Source: Membranipora membranacea
Lineage: Eukaryota; Bryozoa; Gymnolaemata; Cheilostomatida; Membraniporidae
Assembly: GCA_914767715.1 (NCBI GenBank)
Contig: OU612073.1
Location: 23,498,001-23,562,000 of the forward strand
Direction of reading: 5' to 3'
Length of the DNA stretch: 64,000 nucleotides
The notes beneath the pieces were generated by a model. That model made no database searches. It saw nothing but the letters and a program-made list of their open reading frames with translations, and was not told where the DNA came from. How positions within the stretch are numbered: position 1 is the stretch's first letter; each line of letters begins with the position of its first letter. Shown piece after piece: positions 12,001 to 23,297 of the stretch. A program made the translations under genes and the position numbers.

Positions 12001-15000
12001 AGAAAACTTTGTGAACATTGAAGAAGAAGATAGAATTATCATATATAATATATTATAAGCAAACAGCAACCTTTTTATCGCTATCAACATATTATCATAT
12101 GCCCGGGTATCATCGAACCATTTTCTGAGAATATAAAAGCAGCCCTGGGACTTTTTTATTACTTGAGCATTGAGGTTATGTTTAAGTGGCAGAGAAAGGG
12201 CTGGCGCCCATTAACTGGACAATTTTGTACATATCACAGGCTACGGGCGGATATTCGGACACTAACCTCGTTATAACAGGAGATTTACTCATTGTCATTG
12301 GTCAGATAATCACGGCCTCTCAGATGGTGTATGAGGAAAAGTTTATATATAAATATAATGTACCGAGTCTGCAAGCTGTCGGCTGGGAGGGTGAGTGTCT
12401 AACTGTCTATTTGAATGAGATAATTCTTAGGATATTAATTTGTAGCTCCCATGGATCCTATTGTTGCAACTGTGTATTAAATATCATTTTCAGATCTCTG
12501 GAAACCTGAAATATTTAGTTCTGTGAACTTTTAGCTGAGTTGCTAATGTTGATTCAGTGCTGAGCTTCATTCAACATTATAGAGATGACATTGTTGTGCA
12601 CTTTGTACTGTGAGTCACAAGCTTTTTAACCAAACAAAAACATTAGAGGTCAATTGATGTTTTCAATATTTTAAAAATGGAATTATATCCCATCAAATAT
12701 GATTGTGCAATGAATCGATTTCATCTCATCTTTTGACATAATCTAAGCCGGACATGAAAGTTCTCCCTGTACGTCCTGCTTTAGAAATTTTTGTTGATGA
12801 CAATAACACACGTCATGATTAGGGTATAACTAGAGACAGTATCTCAGTTGGAATATTTTTGAATATAATGTTATGTGAGAAAAAGCTATAGCCTATAGAC
12901 ACGATTGTGAGTTCCAGCAACATTGGAAAAGAATTTTCTTCATCATTCAAATTTTCCGATAAGACTTATTATCTAGCTAGTTGATTGATTCATTGATATT
13001 CACACTTGGATCTTATACGATTCCAGGTTTCTTTGGATTCTTCACCCTATCTATACTTCTGATACCTCTGTACTTTATCAAAGTCGGATCAGGCGGCAGC
13101 TTCATCTTCAAAGATCCCGACACGAGAGTGGAGAATGCTCTTGATGCGTTCTATCAGATGGGAAGTAACTGGCAGATTATACTCGCCCAAGTTGGTATGT
13201 TTATTGCAGTCACACATACACAACCTACCGATATGTGTTGTGCTTTGATAATAATTGACTCTATACTTGTAAGCAATGCTGGGTAATCCAGGCAAGACCC
13301 AGAGTTTATATTCATCAATTTGCTAGAATGAGAAACATACTCTATATTCTTATTATTTGCATTGTGATTACAGTATTTCATCGAATTCAAAACAAAATGT
13401 TGAAATAGAAATGTATTTTGTATGTAGGCCCTTGTATTATCAATCGGTATGCGTCATATCAAGCTGCTAAAAATATCTTGGTCCTATCGATGTTGTTTAC
13501 CAGTCTGATGTAATACTTCATTTAACAAAACAAATGTGGTGCCTTATCAAATTACACATCACAAGCAGGGCTCTCAACCACTCAGATTTAGCCCGAGTTA
13601 CTCAGGTTTTTGGGTTCAACTCAGGCAACTCAGGGGATTTAAGAATATTAGCTGAAAACTCAGTTTTTGCCTTGTATTCATCGAAGTTGGGGAGTTCCTC
13701 TCGGTGTGGCCTAGTTGTATGTTTATAAAGAAACAATTTTATGTGGTGATATATGAAATACATAAACCAGGATGAATTTTACATTGATTCTATATTGATG
13801 ATCTGCAAACAACTCTAAAAAACCAGTATTATTCATATGTAGAGGCCTAAATTGCTCTCTAGGCTTTGGGAAGCCGGAGGCATTGAGGAGGTTTACAGAG
13901 CTCTAAAACTTTAAGCTGTTTGTGCACAGGGCGTTTTCACGCCTTTAGAATGCCACCTGCAACACGGAATCGGCAAAACTCAGGTTTTGATCCTCCCAGG
14001 TTGAGAGCCCTGATCACAAGAGTTCCAGAGAGTTCAAGTCATTGTACTGTGATGTTTGTTATTGAAAATCCGTTCACACATTATTTTCGTTTCCATTTTG
14101 ATATTATTGATCTTACCTCTAAAAAAGAGATCTGGCCGCAAAACACAAATTAGTTTACTTGATTATATCATTGTGAAAAAAAAAACATTTAATACTTGTT
14201 CAGAGCATCAACAATCTCTGATACCTGACCAAAGCGATGCAACCCTAGAATTATTTGTGAAAACAAAATATGAAGAAAACGCTGCAGAATCATTTTAGCT
14301 TCACGTCTCATGGTTCATGGCTTATCATCTTATTAAGGAATTACGTAACGCACATACAAAGAACACCGCAAAATAGTTTCAAGTTGTGAAAATATCTCAG
14401 TATTTTTGTTAGATCCTGTGACAGTCTGTGTATGTAGAGAACTCATTTATATTGTGTTCTATTCTAGGTAATGTTGTGAGTATAGCCTTCTTCAACTTTT
14501 CTGGTATAAGCGTAACCCGAGAGTTGAGCGCTACGACTCGTATGGTACTTGATAGTCTGAGAACTATCGTTATATGGGCGGCTTCTGCTATCTGGGACCC
14601 CCTCAATCCTGCTCAGATTCCAGGTATGAGTTAATCAGTCTTTTGTTTAACAACAAGCCCATTTCCTGGTCAGGATATTGCGCAAAGTTCATTGATAAAT
14701 AACTGGCTGAGGAGCCAAAATCATTATCATTGTCAGCATCTCTACAATATCCAATTAGTAAAGGAGTTGAGCTGCGACAAAATTAGGTTTTGAGCCTCAT
14801 TTTCATTAAGATTAAACGATCTGTAAACTGTACCCAGTGCTGGCTGTGTATCAATACGACTCATAAGTGTAACATGTTGAAGTTGTCTTGCCTTGTTTTT
14901 CCTGCAGTAGTTGGGAGGCCCTTCAGAACAAAGATGGATACTTTACACTGAATGCAAACTTCCTGACAACGGATATTTCCCCTGATGTTGCCGAGTTTGT

Positions 15001-15496
15001 CCTGCTGTTAATATTATTTTGTTATTGTTACAGGTTTCTTTCTACTGGCCATAGGAACTGCTGTGTACAATGGGCTTCTCAATAAACCAGCTCTTAAAGT
15101 GTTTGGACGATGTGAGTAGGGAATTAAAGTAGCTTTAAATGCTCAAAATTTGCTCAACCCCTACGTAGGAGCAATCATCTCCCACAAACTAAGTGACCAA
15201 AACTGTGCATATCTGTTTCCCGATCGATTTCTAACCTACCAGAAGTTTGATGTGACCAGGTTGGGTTAATCTGATGATTTGTTCTGTGTCGTGATGACAG
15301 ACAAGAGGTCCATTCTTGCTGAATTTGCAAAGGTTTAATTCAGAAGCATCCTAAGTGCTGTGATATGTAGATTATTTAAGGATGGCAATATAATCTGGTA
15401 TTTAATTGTCTTTTAAACGTTTCCCTGCCGATTCTTTTAATAGGTTGTAACCTGGAGCAGGACGAAGAGGAAAGAGAGAGGCTCATCAACGCATAA
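9003..15496 (+). CDS. SLC35F6: SLC35F6-type drug/metabolite transporter superfamily membrane protein
   Basis: Nine exons: 9003-9079, 10221-10308, 10909-11152, 11705-11850, 12240-12390, 13027-13194, 14468-14623, 15034-15111 and 15444-15496 (stop TAA). They splice in phase to 1161 nt (386 residues), close to the vertebrate protein length. Strong landmarks are MGWSPYQFFLAGLMLVTGSI at the N-terminus, SVGMFLGELSCL, CDMCGTTLMYIGLNMTDASSFQMLRG, GLVVVGIAD, GDLLIVIGQII, MVYEEKFIYKYNVPSLQAVGWEG, VENALDAFYQMG, GNVVSIAFFNFSGISVTRELSATTRM, LDSLRT and IGTAVYNG. The family has about ten membrane helices (EamA/DMT fold); the human protein is lysosomal and mitochondrial and its substrate is unsettled. The cytosolic C-terminus is acidic/basic and short. 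Introns 1 and 8 contain retroelement or unassigned sequence. It is divergent from the proteasome gene. Confidence 0.95.
9310..9640 (-). mobile_element. LINE 3' fragment (C-terminal tail of reverse transcriptase ORF)
   Basis: Two overlapping minus-strand frames carry the tail typical of non-LTR retrotransposon ORF2: HNIKRTDHTTSTTLLIKDMEW..LETRRVHRRLGLL, then HQHQYMIPHCNTKYHQNNF and VKLWNKLPPG. The frame switches between them, so the copy is decayed. It lies in intron 1 of the SLC35F6-type gene. The remaining ~550 bp of that intron (9650-10200) has an open minus-strand stretch at 9833-10027 that I cannot assign. Confidence 0.75.
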
Positions 15497-16089
15497 TATC
15501 ACCATCTCCTGAATAATTAGAGACTGAGTATCCATCAACAGGAGTCACTTACTGAGCTAACAGATAAATGAGATAAGATAACACTGTTATCTCACCACTC
15601 CCTCACTCACAGTATAACACTGTATGTAAACTTACCTACATGTATCTGTACCTGCAGTACATGTGCGATCTCAATAGTAGATTGTAAATAATGTAGTCAT
15701 CAGTTTTGTTTGGTAACAAGGCTGGAATGTCTGCTGGCCAAAAAAAGAATTTTCAACAATTTAGCACTCAAATGGTATCTACGTTCTGCAAGAAATGCTA
15801 GTTGACTCATATTTCGTTTTTATAAGTTGTGTTAAGGGACTTAGTTCTAGGCCATGAATGTTATAATGCCTAGCTTATTTCGAATATAAAATTAAATGCG
15901 GGGTTTTGAGTTGAAAATTGGAATTGTGGGCCGTGCAGATAACATTTGATCATCTTTGCTTGCAATCTGATTTCCCCTCAGATATATATATATATATATT
16001 ATTGCCGATCAAAGTCAATGACAAATAAAGACCATGCATAAATAAATAAATAAAAACAAAGCAGTCAAGTGTATTTATGAACAATATCA

Positions 16090-16540
16090 TTGTCTATAAA
16101 TGCTGTTCTATTTATAGAAGGGTGATTTCGGGCTTCCAAAAATGTTTTGCATGGATGGTTCTCATATTCTTGAACTTTTGCAATATATCTAGTTAAAGAG
16201 CTCTAACTCCGGTGGTTCAGTGGCATTACATTATCATCTCCCCCGGGGAAGAGGATAATGTAATGCCACTGAACCACCGGAGTTAGAGCTCTTTAACTAC
16301 AATATATCGAAAACAAAGAATGTCAAGATTTATTTTTAGCTCTTCCAGCTTTAGTAAAGAAAGTCTCTCTTCATACTCTTCCTCATATGGAATCATAATT
16401 CTGGTGCAGAGCTTTTGAAATCTCTCCAGTTTATCCTTATCATTTTGGGAGGTGTGTGGAAACCAGCACGGGGCTGCATATGATAAAACCGATAAAATTC
16501 TAGCTTTGTAAAATAGGATGCGCAGTCCCAAATACAAACT
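16090..16540 (-). mobile_element. LINE reverse-transcriptase tail, interrupted by a MITE
   Basis: The minus-strand frame 16537-16300 reads YKARILSVLSYAAPCWF, LERFQKLCTRIM and LKLEELKINLDILCFRYI. After the 16190-16299 hairpin it resumes as YIAKVQEYENHPCKTFLEAR..HPSINRTAFID. The two parts form one typical LINE ORF2 C-terminus, cut by a later insertion. It sits downstream of the SLC35F6-type gene. Sequence 15497-16089 shows only a TA microsatellite near 15980-16000. Confidence 0.78.
16190..16299. mobile_element. 110-bp palindromic MITE with 9-bp target duplication
   Basis: The arms 16191-16235 and 16254-16298 are perfectly complementary (ends TAGTTAAAG / CTTTAACTA) around an 18-nt loop. CAATATATC flanks both sides (16181-16189 and 16300-16308). 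The inner stem TGGCATTACATTATC recurs in the hairpin at 24493-24582, so the two are related elements. It is inserted in a LINE fragment. Confidence 0.9.
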
Positions 16541-17718
16541 ATCATTTATAATATTGGGCTATCAACAGTTGCCATTTTTACAGTGGATTAGTTTTTTTAA
16601 AACAATTTCATGAAAATCTTTTTTTATTTTTGGCTTCATGCATCAGAAGAGATTCTCATATTACCCCAAGCCTGAGGCCACCGTGTCGTTTTATGGTACT
16701 ATTTTACTTATGAATGTTCTTGCAATACCTATAGCTTATAGGAATATCTACAAACATTGTTCACAATAAAGAGAAAGAATGAAAGCATAGAAAGTGTCTT
16801 TATTTTTTGATACTTAGGTTCACTTATTTTATATGCACCATTGGCCAGCTGTGCAAAGCATCCCATACGCTTGATTGTTATGTAAGTGACCCGCAATCTT
16901 CTGTAAGAATTGAGCCATTCAAATAAAATCCTGGCCGTGAAAAAAGCGAAAGTTCATCAAATTTATATTTTGCAAGCTTTTGGATGGGCCTGAAATTTTC
17001 TGCTCACATTTGTCGGGCTTACTCGTCCTTGAGTCAACTGGCCCGCTGGGCCTTCATTTTAAGTTTCAATATGTCAGTTAGCAAAGTCATTGTATCATTG
17101 TGACAGATGCATAAAAGTACCGACCCTCTGTAATCAGATTTTATTATCTGGCTGTATAACCTTGATGCTTTGACAGGCTAAGGAGCTATTAGACAATCAG
17201 TGACGGCTTACATGACAGCCGTTACATGTTTGATAGCTTTGAAATTATAGTTAGCTGACAGTCTGCTTTTTAGATATAACATAACACACAATTATGCTAT
17301 GAAACTGCCAGCGTGGCTAATACTTCAGTATTTTGACTAGGCTAGTCCTAATAGAGCTTATAATCTGCATGTGTGATTAACGCCACATGTTGAATGTATA
17401 TTAAGTTTCACACTTTGTATTTATCCTTGTACCAGCATCAGTAGAGATAGACAGATCTTCTAACCTGCAGTTTAACGCATCACTGGATAGCCGCTTACCA
17501 ACACTTTAAACACATTAGTCATTGGTATCCAGGTGATTTACCTAATCTTTGCCAGTCTCCACGTCGCAACCGCATACCAGTCAATTATAATAACAAGCCG
17601 GGTACAGGCGCATTACTTGTTATCTACTGAGCGCTAGAAGTAGACGCATATTCAAGCTGCAGTCTTGAATGTGGATTATATTTTACCCTGACTACTGATA
17701 TTACTGTAAGCAGACATC
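16541..17718. other. Intergenic, no gene recognised
   Basis: AT-rich sequence between the LINE fragment and the CAP-domain gene. No coding exon, RNA gene or clear repeat was seen. The promoter of the CAP gene should lie in its last few hundred bases. Confidence 0.4.
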
Positions 17719-20516
17719 ATGCTGCCAATTCCAGCTATCGCTTTGATGCTGACAAATTTCTTCTTACACGGACCTGCTCCAGAGTTCTACAGCAATCCAA
17801 ACCCTGGTTAGTTTCCATGCATTTTAGTTTTCTCAGTTCGTCTAACATTGTTATCGTGCGAATTGCATACCAGGTTCCAATCTCCTGCTCATATGTTTAT
17901 TATGCTAGTCAGCACCATTGCCAGGCAAACATTGTGCAGTGTGCATTTACCACTAAGCGTACTCCAGAGAAGTGTTAGGATAGGAGGTATACGATATCTG
18001 CATGGCTCAAGCATCGGTCATGACAGAGACTCTCACCAGTGATAATAAGCTGAGCAATTATCAACTTTGGCACAAAGGCGCAGGCTGTAAGATGTTAACC
18101 AAACTAACTGGAACGTAGGTTGAGCTGAAGAAATTTAGATAATGGTTGTAAAACTTTGGCAACATTCAAAGGCAAATCTACAGAGCTCGTTTAAGCCAAG
18201 TTGCCTGTATTTTGGGCAGCATCACAAAACAATTATCTGTGCTGATGTTAATTTATTTTAAATTTTAGTAATTGAAGTTGCACAGCTATGTGATGATAAT
18301 ACAGGAGTGTGTCAGTATGTGGATAAGGTGAGTCACATCGACTAAGTCGCTCTAATGATCACAAGTACACAGAATTATCTGAGCTGTATGAATTTGAATT
18401 GTAGACTAGACAGCTGACCATTGTATACTATGCCAAGTTGGCCGTGATACAGAGGCAGAGTCTGTTTTTTTATGGCCATAAATCTTAACTGGTCAGATCA
18501 CGTAGCTGTTTGTCATCATGCAGGGTGTTTTACACGCATAAGCATGTATTCTTTTATTCGTTACTCACAGTAACATACACTTATTCTTCGTTATGCTGCT
18601 TCTTGACCATCAGCAGAAGAATAGTTGGTCTGTGACTGTAGATTGCAAATTTATAGTTTGAGTTGCTATTTTGACTTACTGTTAACGCTTTGAATGCCTA
18701 TAGCCAGCAGAGCAGACGTGCCATACTAATTAAGAGCCATGATAAGTATGTAACTGAATTCATGTCTTGTCGAGTAGATACTATTGTCGTATATATACTA
18801 TAAGATTATTATGTTATATCATATTGTAGCAATTTGTGGTTGCTAAAGAAGAGACTAGAAAACAACTACAACATGAAGAAGCTGCTCGGTTGAAAGCTGC
18901 TCAGGAGAAAGCTGAACAAGAAAGAATTGCGCTCCAGAAAGCCGAGCAAGAAAGAGTAGCTGCAGAAAGAGCTGAACAAGAAAGGTTAGCTCGGGAGAAG
19001 GCAGAACAAGAAAGAGTCGCAAAAGAGCAGGCCGAGCAAGAGAGGATAGCGCTAGAGAATGCAGAACAACAGAGATTAGCCAATGAAAAAGCTGAACAAG
19101 AGCGTGTTGCTGCAGAAAAAGCTGAGCAGGAAAGAGTAGCTGCAGAAAAAGCTGAACAAGAGAGATTAGCTGCAGAAAAGGCTGCCGAAGAACAGCGCAT
19201 TGCTGCAGAAGAGCAAAGAATAGCTGCAGAAAAAGCAGCTGAAGAGCAAAGAATAGCTGCAGAAAAAGCTGCTGAAGAGAAGAAAGCTAAGGAGGCAGCA
19301 GCAGCAGCAAAACCCAAAGAAGCAGAGAAGAAGAAACCAGCTGCTGAAAAAGAAGCTGCATCTGCAAAAGAAGCTGCGACACCAGAGCCAAAGAGCAAAG
19401 AACCAGAGGAATATGGAGGTGAATTCAAGTGGACCAAAGAACAAAAAAACGCCCTAGACAAGCATAACGAGCTGAGGACAAAGCACGGAGCTGCCTTCCT
19501 AAACCTGTCTAAAGGACTGAGCGTGATGGCTACTAAGTGGGCCAAGCACCTTGCCAGCATTGACAAGATGGAGCACACAACTCTGGAACAGAGGCAGAAC
19601 ACAGGGGAGAGTCTGTACGTAGAATTCGGACGCGATGTAAACAGCGGAGAGGGAGAGAGAGGTGAGCAGTGTTATTTATATACCTTCACAGTTAGGGATC
19701 AGTGTAATACAATCCAATAGCATATAGCCCAAAAGCTGTTCAATGCCCTAAATTTGTTGATGAACCGGAACAAACAATGACTACGAGAAAACAAGTCTCT
19801 CGAGTCACAGCAGGAGATGCTGGTGCTGGAGACTATGACGACGTAGGTAAATACGAAGGGAAATGCAATACCAATCTTTGTCAATAAAGTTGGTGTCTTC
19901 AATGTGGTCATTTCCATTTTACTATTTCTGCTTGTTGATAGTCATTGCCAATAGATGATCTCATAATATTTCTATTTTGTTTCAGCTACACAATGGTGGT
20001 ATGATGAAATCAAAGATTACGACTACTCAAAGCCTGTATTTGACTGGGCAACAGGTATGGTGATTGACTAGATTTTCCAAATCAAAAGTTTTCCACTTTT
20101 CCAATCTTAACAATAATTTCAAGGGGAACAGAACATTGGGCTGGCTATCTATTTCTACAATATGCCCACAGCTATGACCTAATAAATTACTGCAAAAGGC
20201 GGGAAATGAGCTCCCTAAGGAGAGTATATTTTTAGATTGAACAGCTAGCGTAACCTTTTTATTGTTTTTATTAATTATCTTTATTATAATTAGTTTTTTT
20301 TACCCTTGTTACTTGTTTATTATTTGCATTAATTTTATTTATATTATGTTTACAGGTCACTTTACCCAGCTGGTATGGTTTGGAACTGTAGATATGGGAC
20401 TAGGAGTAGCTGTATCTGAGACAGGAAAGACTTATGTTGTAGCAAACTACTTCCCACCAGGAAATACTGCTGGCCAGTTTGAGGCCAATGTAGGAAAGGC
20501 ACTCAATAAGAAGTGA
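17719..20516 (+). CDS. Secreted CAP-domain protein (GAPR-1/GLIPR2-like) with KAEQER helical repeats
   Basis: Five exons: 17719-17806, 18269-18327, 18830-19661, 19986-20054 and 20356-20516 (stop TGA), giving 402 residues. A signal peptide (MLPIPAIALMLTNFFLHGPA) is followed by a short segment with two cysteines. Residues ~50-190 are a highly charged helix of ~10-residue repeats (KAEQERVAAE type), ending in an Ala/Lys/Pro-rich linker. The C-terminal ~150 residues are a CAP domain: LDKHNELRTKHGA, MATKWAKHLA, GESLYVEF, WWYDEIKDYDYSKP, the CAP1 signature GHFTQLVW and CAP2 signature VVANYFPPGN. The best match in architecture is the GAPR-1/GLIPR2 subgroup, which lacks the Cys-rich tail; those proteins are normally intracellular, so a signal peptide and coiled coil are unusual. 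A 233-residue minus-strand ORF here is only the shadow of the repeats. Confidence 0.92.
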
Positions 20517-20773
20517 ACCTGGTGATATGATAGCAGTAATCCTGACAGGGTTTCAGTCCTGTTAGTAAGAACTTTAGCTTCCATAATATACCAGGGTTGT
20601 CATTTTAGTCATGTGTTTTTAAAACTTCCAGTGATATTCAGAATCACGCTGTAAAGTAGTAATGAGATATTCATTGCAACCCCTAATCTAATTGTAAAAT
20701 ATTTGTAAAAAAAAACTTTATATTTAATCAGAAGCCTTTTGTCGATATTGAAAATATTGCCAAAATGATATAA

Positions 20774-20779
20774 AATAAA
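20774..20779 (+). terminator. Polyadenylation signal of the CAP-domain gene
   Basis: AATAAA lies 258 nt after the stop codon on the same strand, with U-rich sequence following. Position fits a normal 3' UTR. Confidence 0.55.
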
Positions 20780-20899
20780 ACGAGTATTTGTTACTCCAAC
20801 TCTCTTACTGTATTTTATTCCAGGTATTCACACTCCTGTGAGCCTGTGTGTCTATTTAATCATTTTCTTCAATGATCACCAATCAATCATTGCTAGACA

Positions 20900-20975
20900 G
20901 TCAGTGCACCCGGTGGGCTTGTACCCAGGCCCTAATGATCCTAAATGCGGCGCCTCTAACACTGAGCTATCCCTC
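20900..20975 (-). repeat. Degenerate tRNA-derived SINE head
   Basis: On the minus strand GATAGCTCAGTGTTAGAGGCG matches a tRNA A box, and GGGTACAAGCCC is a decayed B box about 45 nt downstream. It lies between the CAP gene and the secreted-protein gene. The rest of 20517-21551 holds nothing recognisable. Confidence 0.5.
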
Positions 20976-21551
20976 ATCCCTAGTTATATGACTGGGATGG
21001 AGTCAGTTGCGTCTATTAAATGACGTTGCCTCAAATAATGGCCGTTTTATAATGTTAATGAATTGTTTTGATATCATTTGGATTCTATATTATTCTGAAA
21101 TTGAAAAATCCTGTCCAGACAACTAAAATGACTAAGTATTCGGACAGGCAATTCTACTTTGAGTTATGCTCACTTGTTAAAAAAGAAGGCAACTCCTTTT
21201 ATTTGTATGAGCTTGATCTAGCCTAAGTAAGACATTGCGGAAAATTATTCCTTATATCAGATCAGGCAACATTAATTTACATGCTTACAGGATTTTACAG
21301 CATAATGTTTATCCTATATGCTTCCTTATTATCTCTGAAAATAGCCTGACTCAAGGAATGCAGCAGGCCCTAGAATCGAAAAAAGCCAAAATCTAAGAAA
21401 ATGTTGTATTCTTGCTTCCTACATAGACCTACATCTCATTAACCTAATGTTACTGTGAAATCTTATACTTATATTGTAATATATGTAATCGTAATATTGT
21501 ACTCAAATTTTAGTTGTATTGTACATTATTGATAATTGAGTTAAGGTCACT

Positions 21552-22527
21552 TTACTCCACAACATATTCAATCCACTGTACATAAGTCCAGACTGCTGAG
21601 TAGAAGGTAAGCGTCTGTTTCCCTGCTGCATCAGTACTCACACAAACCTTGTTATCATCGGCTGAAAACAAAACAGGAGCGGTCTTCATAAGGTTTCATG
21701 TCGCAAAAATGAGCCAGATGGACCTGCAGTGATGGATTTTATGTTACCTTCATATCCCCAAACCGATAAGAGGGGTAAATCATATAGTAATGATCACATA
21801 AAGACCAGTTAACCTACTGAAAATTATACAAGTGCTGCAGCAATTTCCCTATTTCCGTCATTCCTCACATATATTAAGAAACAGCGATAAACAATATGTC
21901 ATTATATATATATACTGACAGTAATTATTGACGCATACCTGCCCTGGTGCCAAGAGGTGAGAGGTAGATGGTGTTACCAGACATATCAGTAGCTGAGTCT
22001 CTCAGTAGATCTATCTGTGATCGGTCAGTGATACAGACCTTAGACTCTGGAGTCAGATTCCATGTCACCTAAGAATTAGTAACATATCATCACAACATAT
22101 AGGGAAATTTTGTTGCCACTTTGTTAACATTCTCAGATCTTAACTCTACCTGCTCACTTTGAGTTAACCTCTGACCTCAACAACAGGCTGCCAAGCATCC
22201 ATCCCAAATAAATTCTTGCTGATACTTTACATTGTTTTAGAGAGTAACACCTAGATGTTTATTAGGTAGTTCTTGATATGAACCCGATTGCTGAGAGGAT
22301 ATTACTAGTAGACTTACCTTTAGACCACCCAGTGTGTACTGAGGATAATTCCAGTTGATGACACCCTGCTGACAGCCAGCTGTAGCTGTCAGACTGTCTG
22401 GATCAGACTGACTGACTCCTGTACTCTGGTAACATTCATGTCCCCAGCCGATCACTGCTGACTGAGAACCGCTGATACACGCTAATACTAGAAGACTTAC
22501 AGCACATGTCCTCGCCATGTTGTACAT
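21552..22527 (-). CDS. Small secreted four-cysteine protein, family not recognised
   Basis: Three exons: 22318-22527, 21939-22068 and 21552-21661 (stop TAA), in phase, 149 residues (146 if the second ATG, four codons in, is used). A signal peptide (ARTCAVSLLVLACISGSQSA) precedes the mature chain, which starts near VIGWGHECYQS. The four mature cysteines are HECYQ, AGCQQ, KVCIT and KVCVS. Motifs include VINWNYPQYTLGGLK, VTWNLTPESK and LTFYSAVWTYVQW, whose alternating pattern suggests a beta sandwich. I know no family with this sequence. Exon 1 and its flanks are duplicated at 57285-57545 as a broken copy, and its 3' edge survives near 51186-51222, so it belonged to the unit amplified in the PY-gene array next to it. 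Confidence 0.82.
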
Positions 22528-23297
22528 AATGATGGTGCTCTTTAGGAATTCTAGAGTAACGATGAAATACTATGTTGTAGTTTGCAGTTTATATGTGTTA
22601 CTATGGTGGGAATCTCCGCACATGTTTATTTTATCAACCCAGATCTTATGAAATCTGCCACCGAAAATGATGTATTACTCAATATTATGCACGGATATAG
22701 TAATAGCATATATTGTATTATCACGCTGCCTGTGGTCCCAATTGAACGTTACAAGGACAACATGTGTTAAATAATCAGTGCACATCTAAATCTGACAGCG
22801 AAACTCTGGCTGACATCAATGTACCTTTGATATCAAGAAGATTTAATTAGGTATTTATGGCTAACAATGACAAAAGGAACACCAGGCTAGGTCTTAGCAA
22901 GTTCTCCTCTGAAAACTGACCTACAATCTTGAACTTTAGAAGTGATTCATTGATAAGATGATATAATCTTTGTCAGCTATATTTTACCCGTAAGCGAAAT
23001 TAAATAGAAAATAACAATCAGACTATAAAAATGTACAATGTACAATCTTGCAGTATAGCCACTGGTACCATGAAAAATTATGACTTTTGGTGAACGGTCA
23101 AACTTTGTTGAGCCACTGTTACAAAGCTTGAAAATAATGTTGTGATTGAGGTTGAAAATTTTGGTTGCTAGAGTTGATACATAACGACTGTAAACTATTC
23201 AGAAGCTAAATTATATAATTAAAAGCTATGAGTTTGTGGCTGCAATCTGACTAGATTTTGAGCTCTTGCTGTCCCACCTTTCTCTCTTTAAGCCTGT
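22528..23297. other. Spacer between secreted gene and PY-A, duplicated at 57.6-58.3 kb
   Basis: Non-coding. Short blocks (for example TTTATCAACCCAGATC, AAGCGAAACTCTGGCT and ACTATAAAAATGTACAATGTAC) recur at 57.6-58.1 kb and partly at 42.4 and 51.5 kb, marking the ends of the tandem duplication unit. It should hold the promoter of the secreted gene and the 3' UTR of PY-A. Confidence 0.6.

Noticed and set aside
18901-19602. 233-residue minus-strand ORF (and a 92-residue one at 19166-19444)
   Set aside because: Antisense shadow of the KAEQER repeat exon of the CAP-domain gene; low-complexity Ser/Cys/Phe composition and no splice partners.
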